Positions 11,149-21,454 of a DNA stretch of 64,000 bases are shown one piece after another. A model generated the notes under the pieces. That model ran no database searches and had not been told where the DNA came from. It worked only from the letters and a program-made list of their open reading frames with translations. Within the stretch, counting starts at the first letter, position 1. Every line of letters begins with the position of its first letter. A program made the position numbers and the translations under genes. Where the stretch lies: assembly GCF_003576645.1 (NCBI RefSeq), contig NC_044923.1, positions 8,989,491-9,053,490 of the forward strand. The letters are read 5' to 3'. Source of the stretch: Ipomoea triloba. Lineage: Eukaryota > Streptophyta > Magnoliopsida > Solanales > Convolvulaceae.

Positions 11149-12761
11149 TAGAAACACTTGAAACCACTGAAAACCATACACAATTCACTACAATAACTGG
11201 GGTGTGTCAAAATAACCCAATTCAATATATCAAAAACAAATAGAACAAATAATGATTAAAGAACTCAAATCCCCAACAAGAAGAATCAATAAGAATTCAG
11301 TATAGAATGTATCAAAATAACTCAATATACTACATCAAAAATAACTGAAGTTAATAACAAAACACACAGACCTCAATCAATCAGGAAGGAATCCATACAG
11401 TTGCCCTTATGTTACAGCACAATTTATCAAAATAAAACGATTAAATATATCCAAAAATAAAATATGTTCAAAGCACACAAGGCCCTACCAAAAAATTCTA
11501 TACTGTCAAAACAACTCCATTCACTATATTAAATATTTAATAAAATAAATAAATAAAGGAACTCCATAACCCACAAAAAAATTACTACGAATTAACAAAA
11601 CCATTAGAAACACTTGAAACCACTGAAAACCATACACAATTCACTACAATAACTGGAGTGTTTAAAAATAACCCAATTCAATATATCAAAAACAAATAGA
11701 ACAAATAACGATTAAAGAACTCAAATCCCCAACAAGAAGAATCAATAAGAATTCACCGTAGAATGTGTTAAAATAACTCAATATAGTACATCAAAAATAA
11801 CTGAAGTTAAAAACAGAACACACAGACCTCAATCAATCAGGAAGGAATCCATACAGTTAATAACTCAATATACTACATCAAAAATAAGTGAAGTTAATAA
11901 CAGAACACACAGACCTCACTCAATCAGGAAGGAATCCATACAGTTCCCCTTATGTTACAGCACAATTTATCAAAATAAAATGATTAAATATATCCAAAAA
12001 TAAAAGATGTTCAAAGCACACAAGGCCCTACCAAAAAATTCTATACTGTCAAAACAACTCCATTCAATATATTAAATATTAAAAATAAATAAATAAAGGA
12101 ACTCCATAACCCACAACAAAATTACTACGAATTAACAAAACCCTATAAATCAATACCACAAAATAAAACCATACACTAAAAGATACACAATTGAATTTAC
12201 CAAACAATATTTAGGGAAAGCCAAAGAAAACAGAATCAAGAATTCATAGGTCCAATAATCGTTACAGTTCATTTGAACTAAAATACTTGAAAAGAAGATA
12301 AATTTATATTAAAAAAAAAACAAAAACAATAAAGTATACACGATAACAGTGAACCACTTCCAATAACGAAAAAAATACTTAATAACGCTGAAAATCATTA
12401 TCATTTCAAAAGTAAAAATTACACTTAAAACCACCAAAAGTCAAATAATGAACAAATATCCCAATTCAATATATTCAATATATATATCAAAAACAAATTG
12501 AACAAATAATGATAAAAGAACACAACCCATTATAAAGAATCAATAAGAATCTACCTTAATCAAGCACACAGGCCTCAATAAAGAATTCACCTTTTAAGTT
12601 ACAGCAGAATGTGTCAAACTAACCAAATTCACTACATCAAACACAACTTTTCAAAGCACACAAGCCTCGATCAAGAAGAATCCATAACAATTCATCTTTC
12701 ATAACTATTCAACTTGTATCCAAAAATGAAACACTTACTGATCAAAGCACACAAACCCCAC
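11149..12761. repeat. 1,613-bp block, copy 1 of an exact duplication
   Basis: From TAGAAACACTTGAAACCAC to ACACAAACCCCAC. As far as I can read, it is identical and equal in length to 12773-14385. Internally it contains two diverged 455-bp modules, which are real older repeats. Confidence 0.9.
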
Positions 12762-12772
12762 AAAAAACGATN

Positions 12773-14385
12773 TAGAAACACTTGAAACCACTGAAAACCA
12801 TACACAATTCACTACAATAACTGGGGTGTGTCAAAATAACCCAATTCAATATATCAAAAACAAATAGAACAAATAATGATTAAAGAACTCAAATCCCCAA
12901 CAAGAAGAATCAATAAGAATTCAGTATAGAATGTATCAAAATAACTCAATATACTACATCAAAAATAACTGAAGTTAATAACAAAACACACAGACCTCAA
13001 TCAATCAGGAAGGAATCCATACAGTTGCCCTTATGTTACAGCACAATTTATCAAAATAAAACGATTAAATATATCCAAAAATAAAATATGTTCAAAGCAC
13101 ACAAGGCCCTACCAAAAAATTCTATACTGTCAAAACAACTCCATTCACTATATTAAATATTTAATAAAATAAATAAATAAAGGAACTCCATAACCCACAA
13201 AAAAATTACTACGAATTAACAAAACCATTAGAAACACTTGAAACCACTGAAAACCATACACAATTCACTACAATAACTGGAGTGTTTAAAAATAACCCAA
13301 TTCAATATATCAAAAACAAATAGAACAAATAACGATTAAAGAACTCAAATCCCCAACAAGAAGAATCAATAAGAATTCACCGTAGAATGTGTTAAAATAA
13401 CTCAATATAGTACATCAAAAATAACTGAAGTTAAAAACAGAACACACAGACCTCAATCAATCAGGAAGGAATCCATACAGTTAATAACTCAATATACTAC
13501 ATCAAAAATAAGTGAAGTTAATAACAGAACACACAGACCTCACTCAATCAGGAAGGAATCCATACAGTTCCCCTTATGTTACAGCACAATTTATCAAAAT
13601 AAAATGATTAAATATATCCAAAAATAAAAGATGTTCAAAGCACACAAGGCCCTACCAAAAAATTCTATACTGTCAAAACAACTCCATTCAATATATTAAA
13701 TATTAAAAATAAATAAATAAAGGAACTCCATAACCCACAACAAAATTACTACGAATTAACAAAACCCTATAAATCAATACCACAAAATAAAACCATACAC
13801 TAAAAGATACACAATTGAATTTACCAAACAATATTTAGGGAAAGCCAAAGAAAACAGAATCAAGAATTCATAGGTCCAATAATCGTTACAGTTCATTTGA
13901 ACTAAAATACTTGAAAAGAAGATAAATTTATATTAAAAAAAAAACAAAAACAATAAAGTATACACGATAACAGTGAACCACTTCCAATAACGAAAAAAAT
14001 ACTTAATAACGCTGAAAATCATTATCATTTCAAAAGTAAAAATTACACTTAAAACCACCAAAAGTCAAATAATGAACAAATATCCCAATTCAATATATTC
14101 AATATATATATCAAAAACAAATTGAACAAATAATGATAAAAGAACACAACCCATTATAAAGAATCAATAAGAATCTACCTTAATCAAGCACACAGGCCTC
14201 AATAAAGAATTCACCTTTTAAGTTACAGCAGAATGTGTCAAACTAACCAAATTCACTACATCAAACACAACTTTTCAAAGCACACAAGCCTCGATCAAGA
14301 AGAATCCATAACAATTCATCTTTCATAACTATTCAACTTGTATCCAAAAATGAAACACTTACTGATCAAAGCACACAAACCCCAC
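12773..14385. repeat. 1,613-bp block, copy 2, bounded by single Ns
   Basis: Begins immediately after the N at 12772 and ends immediately before the N at 14386. Same length and, by eye, same sequence as 11149-12761. The older internal modules have diverged while the two outer copies have not. This points to a duplicated contig in the assembly rather than a biological repeat. Confidence 0.9.
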
Positions 14386-14386
14386 N

Positions 14387-14493
14387 CACACGCACACGGC
14401 ACACAGGATGAGGATTGGGGATTTGGGGCTGAGATGAGAAATAAAACCTAAAAATTACCCCAAATTTTGCTTAATCAAAGGCCCAAAATATTG
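14387..14493. repeat. 107-bp fragment identical to 15752-15858, bounded by Ns
   Basis: Starts CACACGCACACGGCACACAG and ends AAAATATTG. It sits between the Ns at 14386 and 14494 and is identical in length and sequence to 15752-15858. It looks like a misplaced duplicate from assembly or gap filling. Confidence 0.9.
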
Positions 14494-15046
14494 NATCAAC
14501 TCAGGAACTCCAAAACCACAAATAATTACAACAAATGATCAGAACCCTCTATAAATTATTACTGATTCAGGAACTCAAAATCCCACAAATAATTACTACA
14601 AATTATTAGAAACCTCTATCAATAAATAGAGCCAGAGACAAAACCCATACACAAAAAAGATATACAAAATACAAATGAATTACGAACAGTATTTAGTAAA
14701 TAGTAAAACATAAACACAAAAAAAAAAAAAAAAAAAAGAATTTTTTAATTCAAAAATGATGAAATAACGAATTGAAAGCAGACTGTCAAAATATTTCCGA
14801 TTGACACAGGAACTCAAAACCCACGAACAGTTAATACAAATTATCAGAACCCTCTATCCTTATACTGAAAGCAGACTGTCAATTACCCGATTGACTCAGG
14901 AACTCCGAAACCCACAAATAATTAAATACGAATTATCAGAACCCTATATAAATCAACACTGCCAGAGACAAAATCCATACACAAAACAAGATATATACAA
15001 TTGAATTATGAACAGAATTTAGTAAAACATAAATCCAAAACCAAAA

Positions 15047-15168
15047 ACATAATTTTTGAATTCAAAACCCACTACAAAGTATAAAAAAACATAATTTTTG
15101 AATTCAAAACCCACTACAAAGTATAACAAAACATAATTTTTGAATTCAAAACCCACTACAAAGTATAA
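15047..15168. repeat. 42-bp tandem repeat, three copies
   Basis: Units starting at 15047, 15089 and 15131, each with ACATAATTTTTGAATTCAAA and CCCACTACAAAGTATAA. Near-identical, so recent. Confidence 0.92.
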
Positions 15169-15321
15169 CGCTCCATTCGAAATGATCAAGAATATATATT
15201 ATATATATAAAGGGGGAGGGGTGTGTAGCAATAATGGAGTAGAAGGCTGATAGAAAGAACAGGAAAGAAAGAAAGAGCAGTAAAGAAAGAGCAAGAAAGA
15301 AAGAAGAGCAGTAGAGGGAAC

Positions 15322-15570
15322 CTGAAGAGAATAATCAGCCATCGTCATCGCAGAGGGAGGGAGGGGGAGGGGGGGGATTACGAGACAGTAATTCAAAAAA
15401 TATTACAACTGTAGAACCGAGCCATTTCCGGCTCCGCGTATGCGAGAGCCAGTTTGGCTGGTTCCCTGTTCGCCCATCAACGGATGGAGCTTTGTGTTTA
15501 AGTTTGAGCCTTGAGGCCCCTTTTATAGGAGCCTCAAGGCTCCCATGCCACTTTTCCCACCGATGTGGGA
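15322..15570 (-). promoter_or_regulatory. Minus-strand promoter-like region with USE-like box and TATA box in a hairpin loop
   Basis: Reading the minus strand: TCCCACATCGG (15570-15560) matches the plant snRNA upstream sequence element RTCCCACATCG. TATAAAAG (15527-15520) follows after 32 bases. The TATA lies in the 13-base loop of a perfect 12-bp inverted repeat (GAGCCTTGAGGC 15506-15517, GCCTCAAGGCTC 15531-15542). Downstream, an ATG at 15348 opens MTMADYSLQ and meets a CAG|GT donor-like site at 15322, then a long T-rich stretch. This could be the start of a host gene with a long intron or a transposon promoter; no later exons were recognised. The island 15590-15730 is GC-rich with CTGCCCTCGCCGCC-type tandem words. 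Confidence 0.4.
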
Positions 15571-15858
15571 AACTGGAAACTGGAAACTGGAAAGATTGCC
15601 GGTCGCCGCAACTGCCCTCGCCGCCGCATCTGCCCTCGCCGCCTCTGCCCTCGTCGGTCACCGCCTTCGCCGCGCCGAGCCCGCCTCCGCCTCACCGCCT
15701 CCCCTCGCCGGTCGCCGCCTCTCTGGCTCTGCGAGATTTCGACGCAGCTCACACACGCACACGGCACACAGGATGAGGATTGGGGATTTGGGGCTGAGAT
15801 GAGAAATAAAACCTAAAAATTACCCCAAATTTTGCTTAATCAAAGGCCCAAAATATTG

Positions 15859-16273
15859 TAAAAAATAAAAATAAAAATAAAAATTGGCCCAAAAAAGGCC
15901 CAAAAATTTGTTCCCAAATTAAACAATATTATTAAGAAATATTAATTTTATTATCATTATTAATACACAAGGGCATATAGGTCTTTATACTCATTATTCC
16001 AATACTCTTTTACCTCCAACCAAACAACAAAATTTATCTTCGCAGCAACTTCTTTTCCACCAACCAAACAACAGAATTTATCTTCCTTGTAACTACTTTT
16101 CCACGGAATTTCACTTCCACTTACTTTCAAATATTTTCCGCGAACCAAACGAGCCCTAAGGGAACCGGTTCCGGTCCACCTTCTTCTTTTTTTTTTAATA
16201 ATTCTTTTTATTTTATTTTTGTTATTGAATAATAATAATAATTATTATTATTATTGTTATTATGAAATATTTA
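15859..16273. other. Low-complexity and decayed repeat sequence
   Basis: A-rich runs, a duplicated CCAACCAAACAACARAATTT word (16015-16080), and a right-end-like GCGAACCAAACGAGCCCTAA at about 16140-16159 typical of PIF or hAT MITE termini. An AAT/ATT tract follows at 16225-16262. No gene seen. Confidence 0.4.
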
Positions 16274-16488
16274 GGGGTTGTTTACTTCATTTTTCTATTT
16301 TTCCATTTCCAGTTTTCCATTTTTCCATTTCTCTAGTTTTCCTTCTCCATTCCTCCAGTTTTCCATTTCTCCTTTTTCTACTTTTCATTCCCAATTAATC
16401 CAGTTTTTAATTTCTCTAATTTTTTCATTAAATACAATCATCACATATAGCATTTGTACATTTCTTCAACAAAGTTAATAATAATAAT

Positions 16489-16528
<40 letters not shown>
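16489..16528. repeat. (AAC)n microsatellite
   Basis: About 13 uninterrupted AAC units flanked by AAT units. Confidence 0.95.
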
Positions 16529-16530
<2 letters not shown>

Positions 16531-16544
16531 AATAATAATAATAA

Positions 16545-16733
16545 GAGTTAATTCCATTTTTTGTCCTAGATTTATAGGTGAAAATCCACTTTTAGTCCTT
16601 TTTTTTTATTACAGCATCATCATTTGGTCTTAGTATTAGTGTGGCATTACCATTTTGAAAACAAAATCTAATAAAGAAATGACTAAAAGTGGAATGTCAC
16701 CTATAAATCTAAGACACAAAATAGAATTAACTC
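16545..16733. mobile_element. MITE with GAGTTAATTCC termini (MULE-like)
   Basis: Starts GAGTTAATTCCATTTTTTG, then CCTAGATTTATAGGTGA, and ends with the complement (TCACCTATAAATCTAAG ... GAATTAACTC). It is flanked by TAATAATAA on both sides, although the microsatellite context weakens that as a target duplication. A relative lies at 31909-32340 with a clearer 8-9-bp duplication, and a remnant at about 44748-44810. Confidence 0.75.
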
Positions 16734-17238
16734 TAATAATAATAATAATAAAAGGAAAAAGGGAAGAAGAAAAAAAGATAAAAATAATAATGATAAAGAT
16801 AATAATAATAATAATAATAAGGAAAGAAAATGAAAAGGCATAATAATAAGGAAAGAAAATGAGAAGGCATATAATAAGGAAAGAAAATGAAAAGGCATAA
16901 TAATAAGGAAAGAAAAAGAAAAGGCGAAGAACAATGAACGGAAAAAGCATAGAAAAGAAATAACAAGCAAATGCAGACAGACATCAGGATTCGAACCTAG
17001 ACGACTGGGTACAAAACCACTGTTCACCCGCTCTTTCTCCCATTCTTCCATTTGGAGGAGTTGAAATAGGAGTTCTCCAAAATTGTACATAAAGTTGGAG
17101 AATGGAGAGGAGTTGAGCAATTGGAGAAATAATTTTAGTAAACAAGTTTTCCATTTTCCATTCTTCCACCTCTTCACTTCTCCATTTTTTTTGGAAAATT
17201 CTCCATTTTTCCAAGTTGCTAAACGACCCCTTAGGGTT

Positions 17239-17389
17239 CAACGATTGGCAAGGACTAATGAAGAATGTTTACAACGCAGGCCAAATGATTGTGAAGATAG
17301 CTGCTTCTCCGTTCTCATCAGGTGTCATGTCTTTTGACCATAACTTTGATATAATTACAGATGAGACAACGGTGTTGATTGACGAATAG
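17239..17389 (+). pseudogene. Duplicated 3' tail of the WAK-like kinase gene
   Basis: Homologous to the final ~49 codons of the kinase exon (QRLARTNEECLQRRPNDCED). A 7-base insertion (CGTTCTC) after GCTTCTC breaks the frame. The codons for TTVLIDE and the stop are still recognisable at 17369-17389. There is no upstream kinase sequence; the left side is the PIF-like element ending at 17230. Confidence 0.88.
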
Positions 17390-17765
17390 ATTGGTGTTGC
17401 ACTGTTGCTTCTATTTGCATTTCATAGACTCCAAATTAAATTTCATTATAATTTGTTGTTACTTCTATTTGATTTTCATAGACTCCAAATTAAATTTCAT
17501 TATAGCTTGTTGTTACTTCTATTTGATTTTCATTGACTCCAAAGTAAATTTCATTATAGCTCTAGGCAAAATCTTCTTTAATTTACTCCTATTTTAGTCT
17601 AGAAAAAAAAAAGTTTTTATTCTTACAAATTTTGCAAAGTGTACTGTTAAGCTACAAATGAGTTCAACAGAACAAGAGCTTGGTGTTGATGTCATGATAA
17701 GTACATCAACGGCAAAGGTTGGTAGTATCATAAGTTTGCCTAGTAGCAAGACTTTCCCCACAATA

Positions 17766-18121
17766 CACTACTACTACAAAAAAAATTTTAAAAAAATGAT
17801 ACTACGTCGTCCAAACAACGTCGATTTTGGACTAACCGATGTAATATGTTAATAAAATAGGGTAAAAATAATATATACGGAGTATTATTTACGACGTCGA
17901 TTTTGGGGAAAAAAAACCGACATTATAAACAATTAATTTTTTATAAGACAAATATTAATACATATTGCGTCGGTTCCATTGTGAACTGACGTTGTACGTT
18001 TTCTTTTTTTTTTTTTTTTAAATTACAAGTCATATGGCTTGAACCGAAATCATATGTTCAAATTTTCTTTTTAAATAATCTAATATGACATACGATGTTG
18101 GTTATAAGTGAACCAACCACT

Positions 18122-18158
<37 letters not shown>

Positions 18159-18807
18159 GGATTTAGCGACAGAAAATTTCCGTTGCTAATGTAGCGACGG
18201 AATAACAACATTTAGCAACAAATTTTAATTTTTTGAGTAAATGGATATTTAGTGAGGGATTTGCATGGATATTGTGACGGAATATTTCCGTTGTTAAATA
18301 CGTAGCTAATATTAGCGATAAATTTTGGCGCAAAATATAGTGACGAATTAGTGATGGATTAGCAACGAATTATTCGCAGTCTAACTCCAAAAATATAATT
18401 GTAAAAATTTTAATTGTTACAATTCAGCGATGGATTTTTGAATTTGTCTCTAAAATTGTCTAAATATAGCAACTGATTGAATAACATAAAGACATACGAC
18501 ATCAGTTTTCTGAGCAGAGGGAGATGGAGTCAAGAGAGCGAAGAGGATGGCGGGTTTCGGCCTTGTCGTATATTATTTTTAAAAATTTTAATAAAGATAT
18601 ACGACATTGTATGTCTTTTTTTTTTTAAAGATAAAGTTATATGATGTTAGTTTTCTAAAAAAAATGATGTTATATCTAGTTTTAAAAAAAAAATAAAAAA
18701 GATATGATGTTGGATTTTAAAAATCTACGTCGGCGAGAACTAGTTTACAAAATAACTGATGTTGTATGTCAAAAATAACCACCATTAAAAGGATTTTTAT
18801 AGTAGTG
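17766..18807. mobile_element. Non-autonomous CACTA-type transposon, copy 2
   Basis: Left end CACTACTACTACAAAAAAAA and right end ATTTTTATAGTAGTG. It lies at the same relative position as 5798-6949, so it was carried by the segmental duplication. The part encoding the minus-strand signal-peptide-like frame is largely deleted here. Confidence 0.75.
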
Positions 18808-19544
18808 TGAATTTACATATATATATATATATTTACCATTTCATCACCGTTAATTTAATTTTTTTTAGGCAATTAACTAAAATGGCCATCAAACAAACAA
18901 TTTAGAGACAAAGTAGAATCATATACATAATTAACTATTCTAATATAATTGAGAGACTAAAATGATCATTCTCTCTCTTAACTATTAAGAAAATGTTTTG
19001 ACAAATTTAGCACGTAAAAGTCGAGTTAATTTAATGTGACGTTCTTTTTGCTTTCTTTTTGTTTTTTTTTTAAATCCTTTTTCACTCCCTATCCCAAATT
19101 AATGATGACCTAAATTATATAATTCAACATTTTTGTTTGTTTGTTTGTTTGTTTTTTGGAGAGAGGGTAAAGTTAACTCGAGATAGTACCATTCAAAGAA
19201 TCAAACTCCTTTGATGATATCCATCTAGACTATTAGGACTCTTGCATTTAAGTTAGTTTATGACACCCTTTTCTAGTTTTCCTGTGACTCTCTTGTTGTA
19301 TATATATCTAATGTTTATACCTTTGTAATTATGTTTATTCAATACAATTCATACAGTTCTCATCTGACCATTAGGAAGCGGACCGTTTCAAATGCTGTTG
19401 TTGCTATTGTTACCTCTTCGGTCTCTATGGCTGTTAATTCCTTGTCCATCGCTCACCTCTTTATCAGGATCAAATTAACAAACAAGAATTTTTTGTTTTA
19501 AAGAACCCAAGTGGTACCCTTCCTTCATGGACATAATTTGATAC

Positions 19545-20461
19545 ACTTCTCATCTAAACCACACCAACCTCCTCATCTCGAATGGTCCTCTAAATAACTT
19601 CAGGCGGTTCTTCCAACTATCTCAGGCATGTCTCATGCCTAATGACAACATCCGCAAGTTTTTTCACACTTCTATTATCATTCAACATTAATGGCAATAG
19701 TAAATAATCTACAAATAAAAACAATTATGAAAGTATTTTTAGAGCGAGTGTCGTTTGTTGTTTTTGAGTTTGAAGTTTTTAGTTGAAGTTTTTTTTTTTA
19801 ATTTCATTGAACCAAATACGTTTATTAAATGATTTAATAGTTCAATTGATCTAGCGCTATCCCTTTTCAGAAGTTTCTAATGAAAGTATTGAAATTAGTG
19901 GCAAAATATTAAAGAAAAATAACTGGAAATTCTATTAATGCGGTGCTTCAAATTTAAAAATAAAGGTGGGTCAAACGGATAAGAGGCAGAGTTAGAACAA
20001 TTTTGTATTATTTACTCATTGTGCGTGTCATGAGAGAGGGACAACTTTACAGCTATAGTTTCCACATGCACTTTGAAATCTTGCAGAAGCTGCAGATTCC
20101 GTTTTCACAAAACAACCACCCCACTACATTTGCTAATGATTTATTCCATTTCCCAAATCCACTGCACAAGGATTAATTATCTTGTAATACTTCAGCTCGT
20201 GGCTTTATTAACCTTCAATCATTTAATAATATATTAAATCAATTTTGAATTATATAATTAAACTTTATACAATAAAAGATAATTTTTTTTTTCCCTTCAA
20301 AAAAAAGATAATGTTTTTTTATCTTTGTATTTATAGAAATATTGATTTCAGTCCCTTAATCATTAGTGTAAGCATTATTAACTCTCTAATATTTTATAAA
20401 GTGATTATTTTGATTACTCACCAATAAAGTCGGTTAAAACGGGAGGGAGGGAGAACAACAC
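19545..20461. other. No gene recognised
   Basis: Unique AT-rich sequence after the duplication ends. No domain, splice-consistent frame or transposon terminus that I can support. Confidence 0.5.
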
Positions 20462-20695
20462 TCACTCCCTACAACAAGCTTTGAATATGGCATTCTGGAC
20501 TAACTTGTGAGCTACCGTATTCGCAGATCGCTTAATAAAACCAAAGTTAATTTTGAAGAAGTCTTTAGCTATTATTCTAACATCTTCAAGAATGAAGTCA
20601 AAAGAGGATTCCATGCTACAACTACACAAGTCTTGTATAACGATTAGGGCATCTGATTTGATTTGCACTGCATCGCTCCCCTGGACTTTAACCAT
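20462..20695 (-). pseudogene. RNase H-like (RVT_3) fragment of a non-LTR retroelement
   Basis: A minus-strand frame of 77 codons (MVKVQGSDAVQIKSDALIVI ... KRSANTVAHKLVQNAIF). The pattern 'IKSDAL ... V ... L ... DVR ... F ... IKRSAN.VAH.L' is that of the plant RNase H-like domain found at the C-terminus of LINE-derived proteins. Only the C-terminal half is present; the N-terminal part would lie toward the gap at 20817. Confidence 0.75.
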
Positions 20696-20816
20696 GTTAG
20701 TGCTGGTTGGATTTATGTCTTTTTGGGTAGTCAACGTCTGCCAACACAACCGTAAAATAGTGAGTATATGAGAAAAGAATATAAAAAATGAGAGGGGGGG
20801 GGGGGGGGTGAAAAAA

Positions 20817-21430
20817 NNNNNNNNNNNNNNNNNNNNNNNNNNNNNNNNNNNNNNNNNNNNNNNNNNNNNNNNNNNNNNNNNNNNNNNNNNNNNNNNNNNN
20901 NNNNNNNNNNNNNNNNNNNNNNNNNNNNNNNNNNNNNNNNNNNNNNNNNNNNNNNNNNNNNNNNNNNNNNNNNNNNNNNNNNNNNNNNNNNNNNNNNNNN
21001 NNNNNNNNNNNNNNNNNNNNNNNNNNNNNNNNNNNNNNNNNNNNNNNNNNNNNNNNNNNNNNNNNNNNNNNNNNNNNNNNNNNNNNNNNNNNNNNNNNNN
21101 NNNNNNNNNNNNNNNNNNNNNNNNNNNNNNNNNNNNNNNNNNNNNNNNNNNNNNNNNNNNNNNNNNNNNNNNNNNNNNNNNNNNNNNNNNNNNNNNNNNN
21201 NNNNNNNNNNNNNNNNNNNNNNNNNNNNNNNNNNNNNNNNNNNNNNNNNNNNNNNNNNNNNNNNNNNNNNNNNNNNNNNNNNNNNNNNNNNNNNNNNNNN
21301 NNNNNNNNNNNNNNNNNNNNNNNNNNNNNNNNNNNNNNNNNNNNNNNNNNNNNNNNNNNNNNNNNNNNNNNNNNNNNNNNNNNNNNNNNNNNNNNNNNNN
21401 NNNNNNNNNNNNNNNNNNNNNNNNNNNNNN
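20817..21430. other. Scaffold gap of 614 Ns flanked by poly-G
   Basis: Runs of G flank the gap on both sides (about 20793-20808 and 21431-21451). Open frames crossing the gap are meaningless. Confidence 0.99.
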
Positions 21431-21454
21431 GGGGGGGGGGGGGGGGGGGGGATG

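Larger units (their letters stand above)
9200..15180. repeat. A/C-rich, strand-asymmetric repeat domain
   Basis: About 6 kb in which the + strand is A-rich with more C than G and T-poor, without convincing coding frames. It is built from diverged modules. A unit with CCAACAGTATTTAGTAAAAG is at 10280 and 10740. A unit with AATTCTTGAAAACAGTGAGG is at about 10441, 10856 and 10935. A roughly 455-bp unit starting TAGAAACACTTGAAACCAC is at 11149 and 11604. Repeats of CAATCAATCAGGAAGGAATC are also present. On the minus strand the domain is U-rich and intron-like and lies downstream of the promoter-like sequence at 15.5 kb. Confidence 0.7.
16274..17230. mobile_element. PIF/Harbinger-like non-autonomous element with TTA target duplication
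   Basis: Terminal inverted repeats GGGGTTGTTTA (left) and TAAACGACCCC (right) are flanked on both sides by TTA (16271-16273, 17231-17233), the target duplication expected for PIF/Harbinger. The interior has pyrimidine-rich TTTTCCATTTCTC words at the left and their complements at the right, an (AAC)n tract and a nested MITE. No transposase. Its right end abuts the duplicated WAK tail. Confidence 0.65.
17239..19544 (+). repeat. Segmental duplication, copy 2
   Basis: Same order as 5283-7691: kinase tail, three-unit 54-bp array (17405-17565), CACTA element, LTR fragment (19236-19372). It differs from copy 1 by an insertion near 18005-18060 (poly-T plus a short unique piece) and by loss of about 150-170 bp at 18568 in the CACTA interior. 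Confidence 0.9.

Noticed and set aside
12773..14385. A recent biological tandem duplication
   Set aside because: Exact identity, equal length and borders on single Ns favour an assembly artefact.
15492..15816. Several overlapping frames on both strands around 15.5-15.8 kb
   Set aside because: Frames arise from the GC-rich CCGCC-type repeats. Composition is low complexity and no domain is visible.
16278..17241. Many frames rich in Phe, Ser, Tyr and Leu
   Set aside because: They are translations of TTTTCC and AAT/TTA simple repeats inside a PIF-like element.
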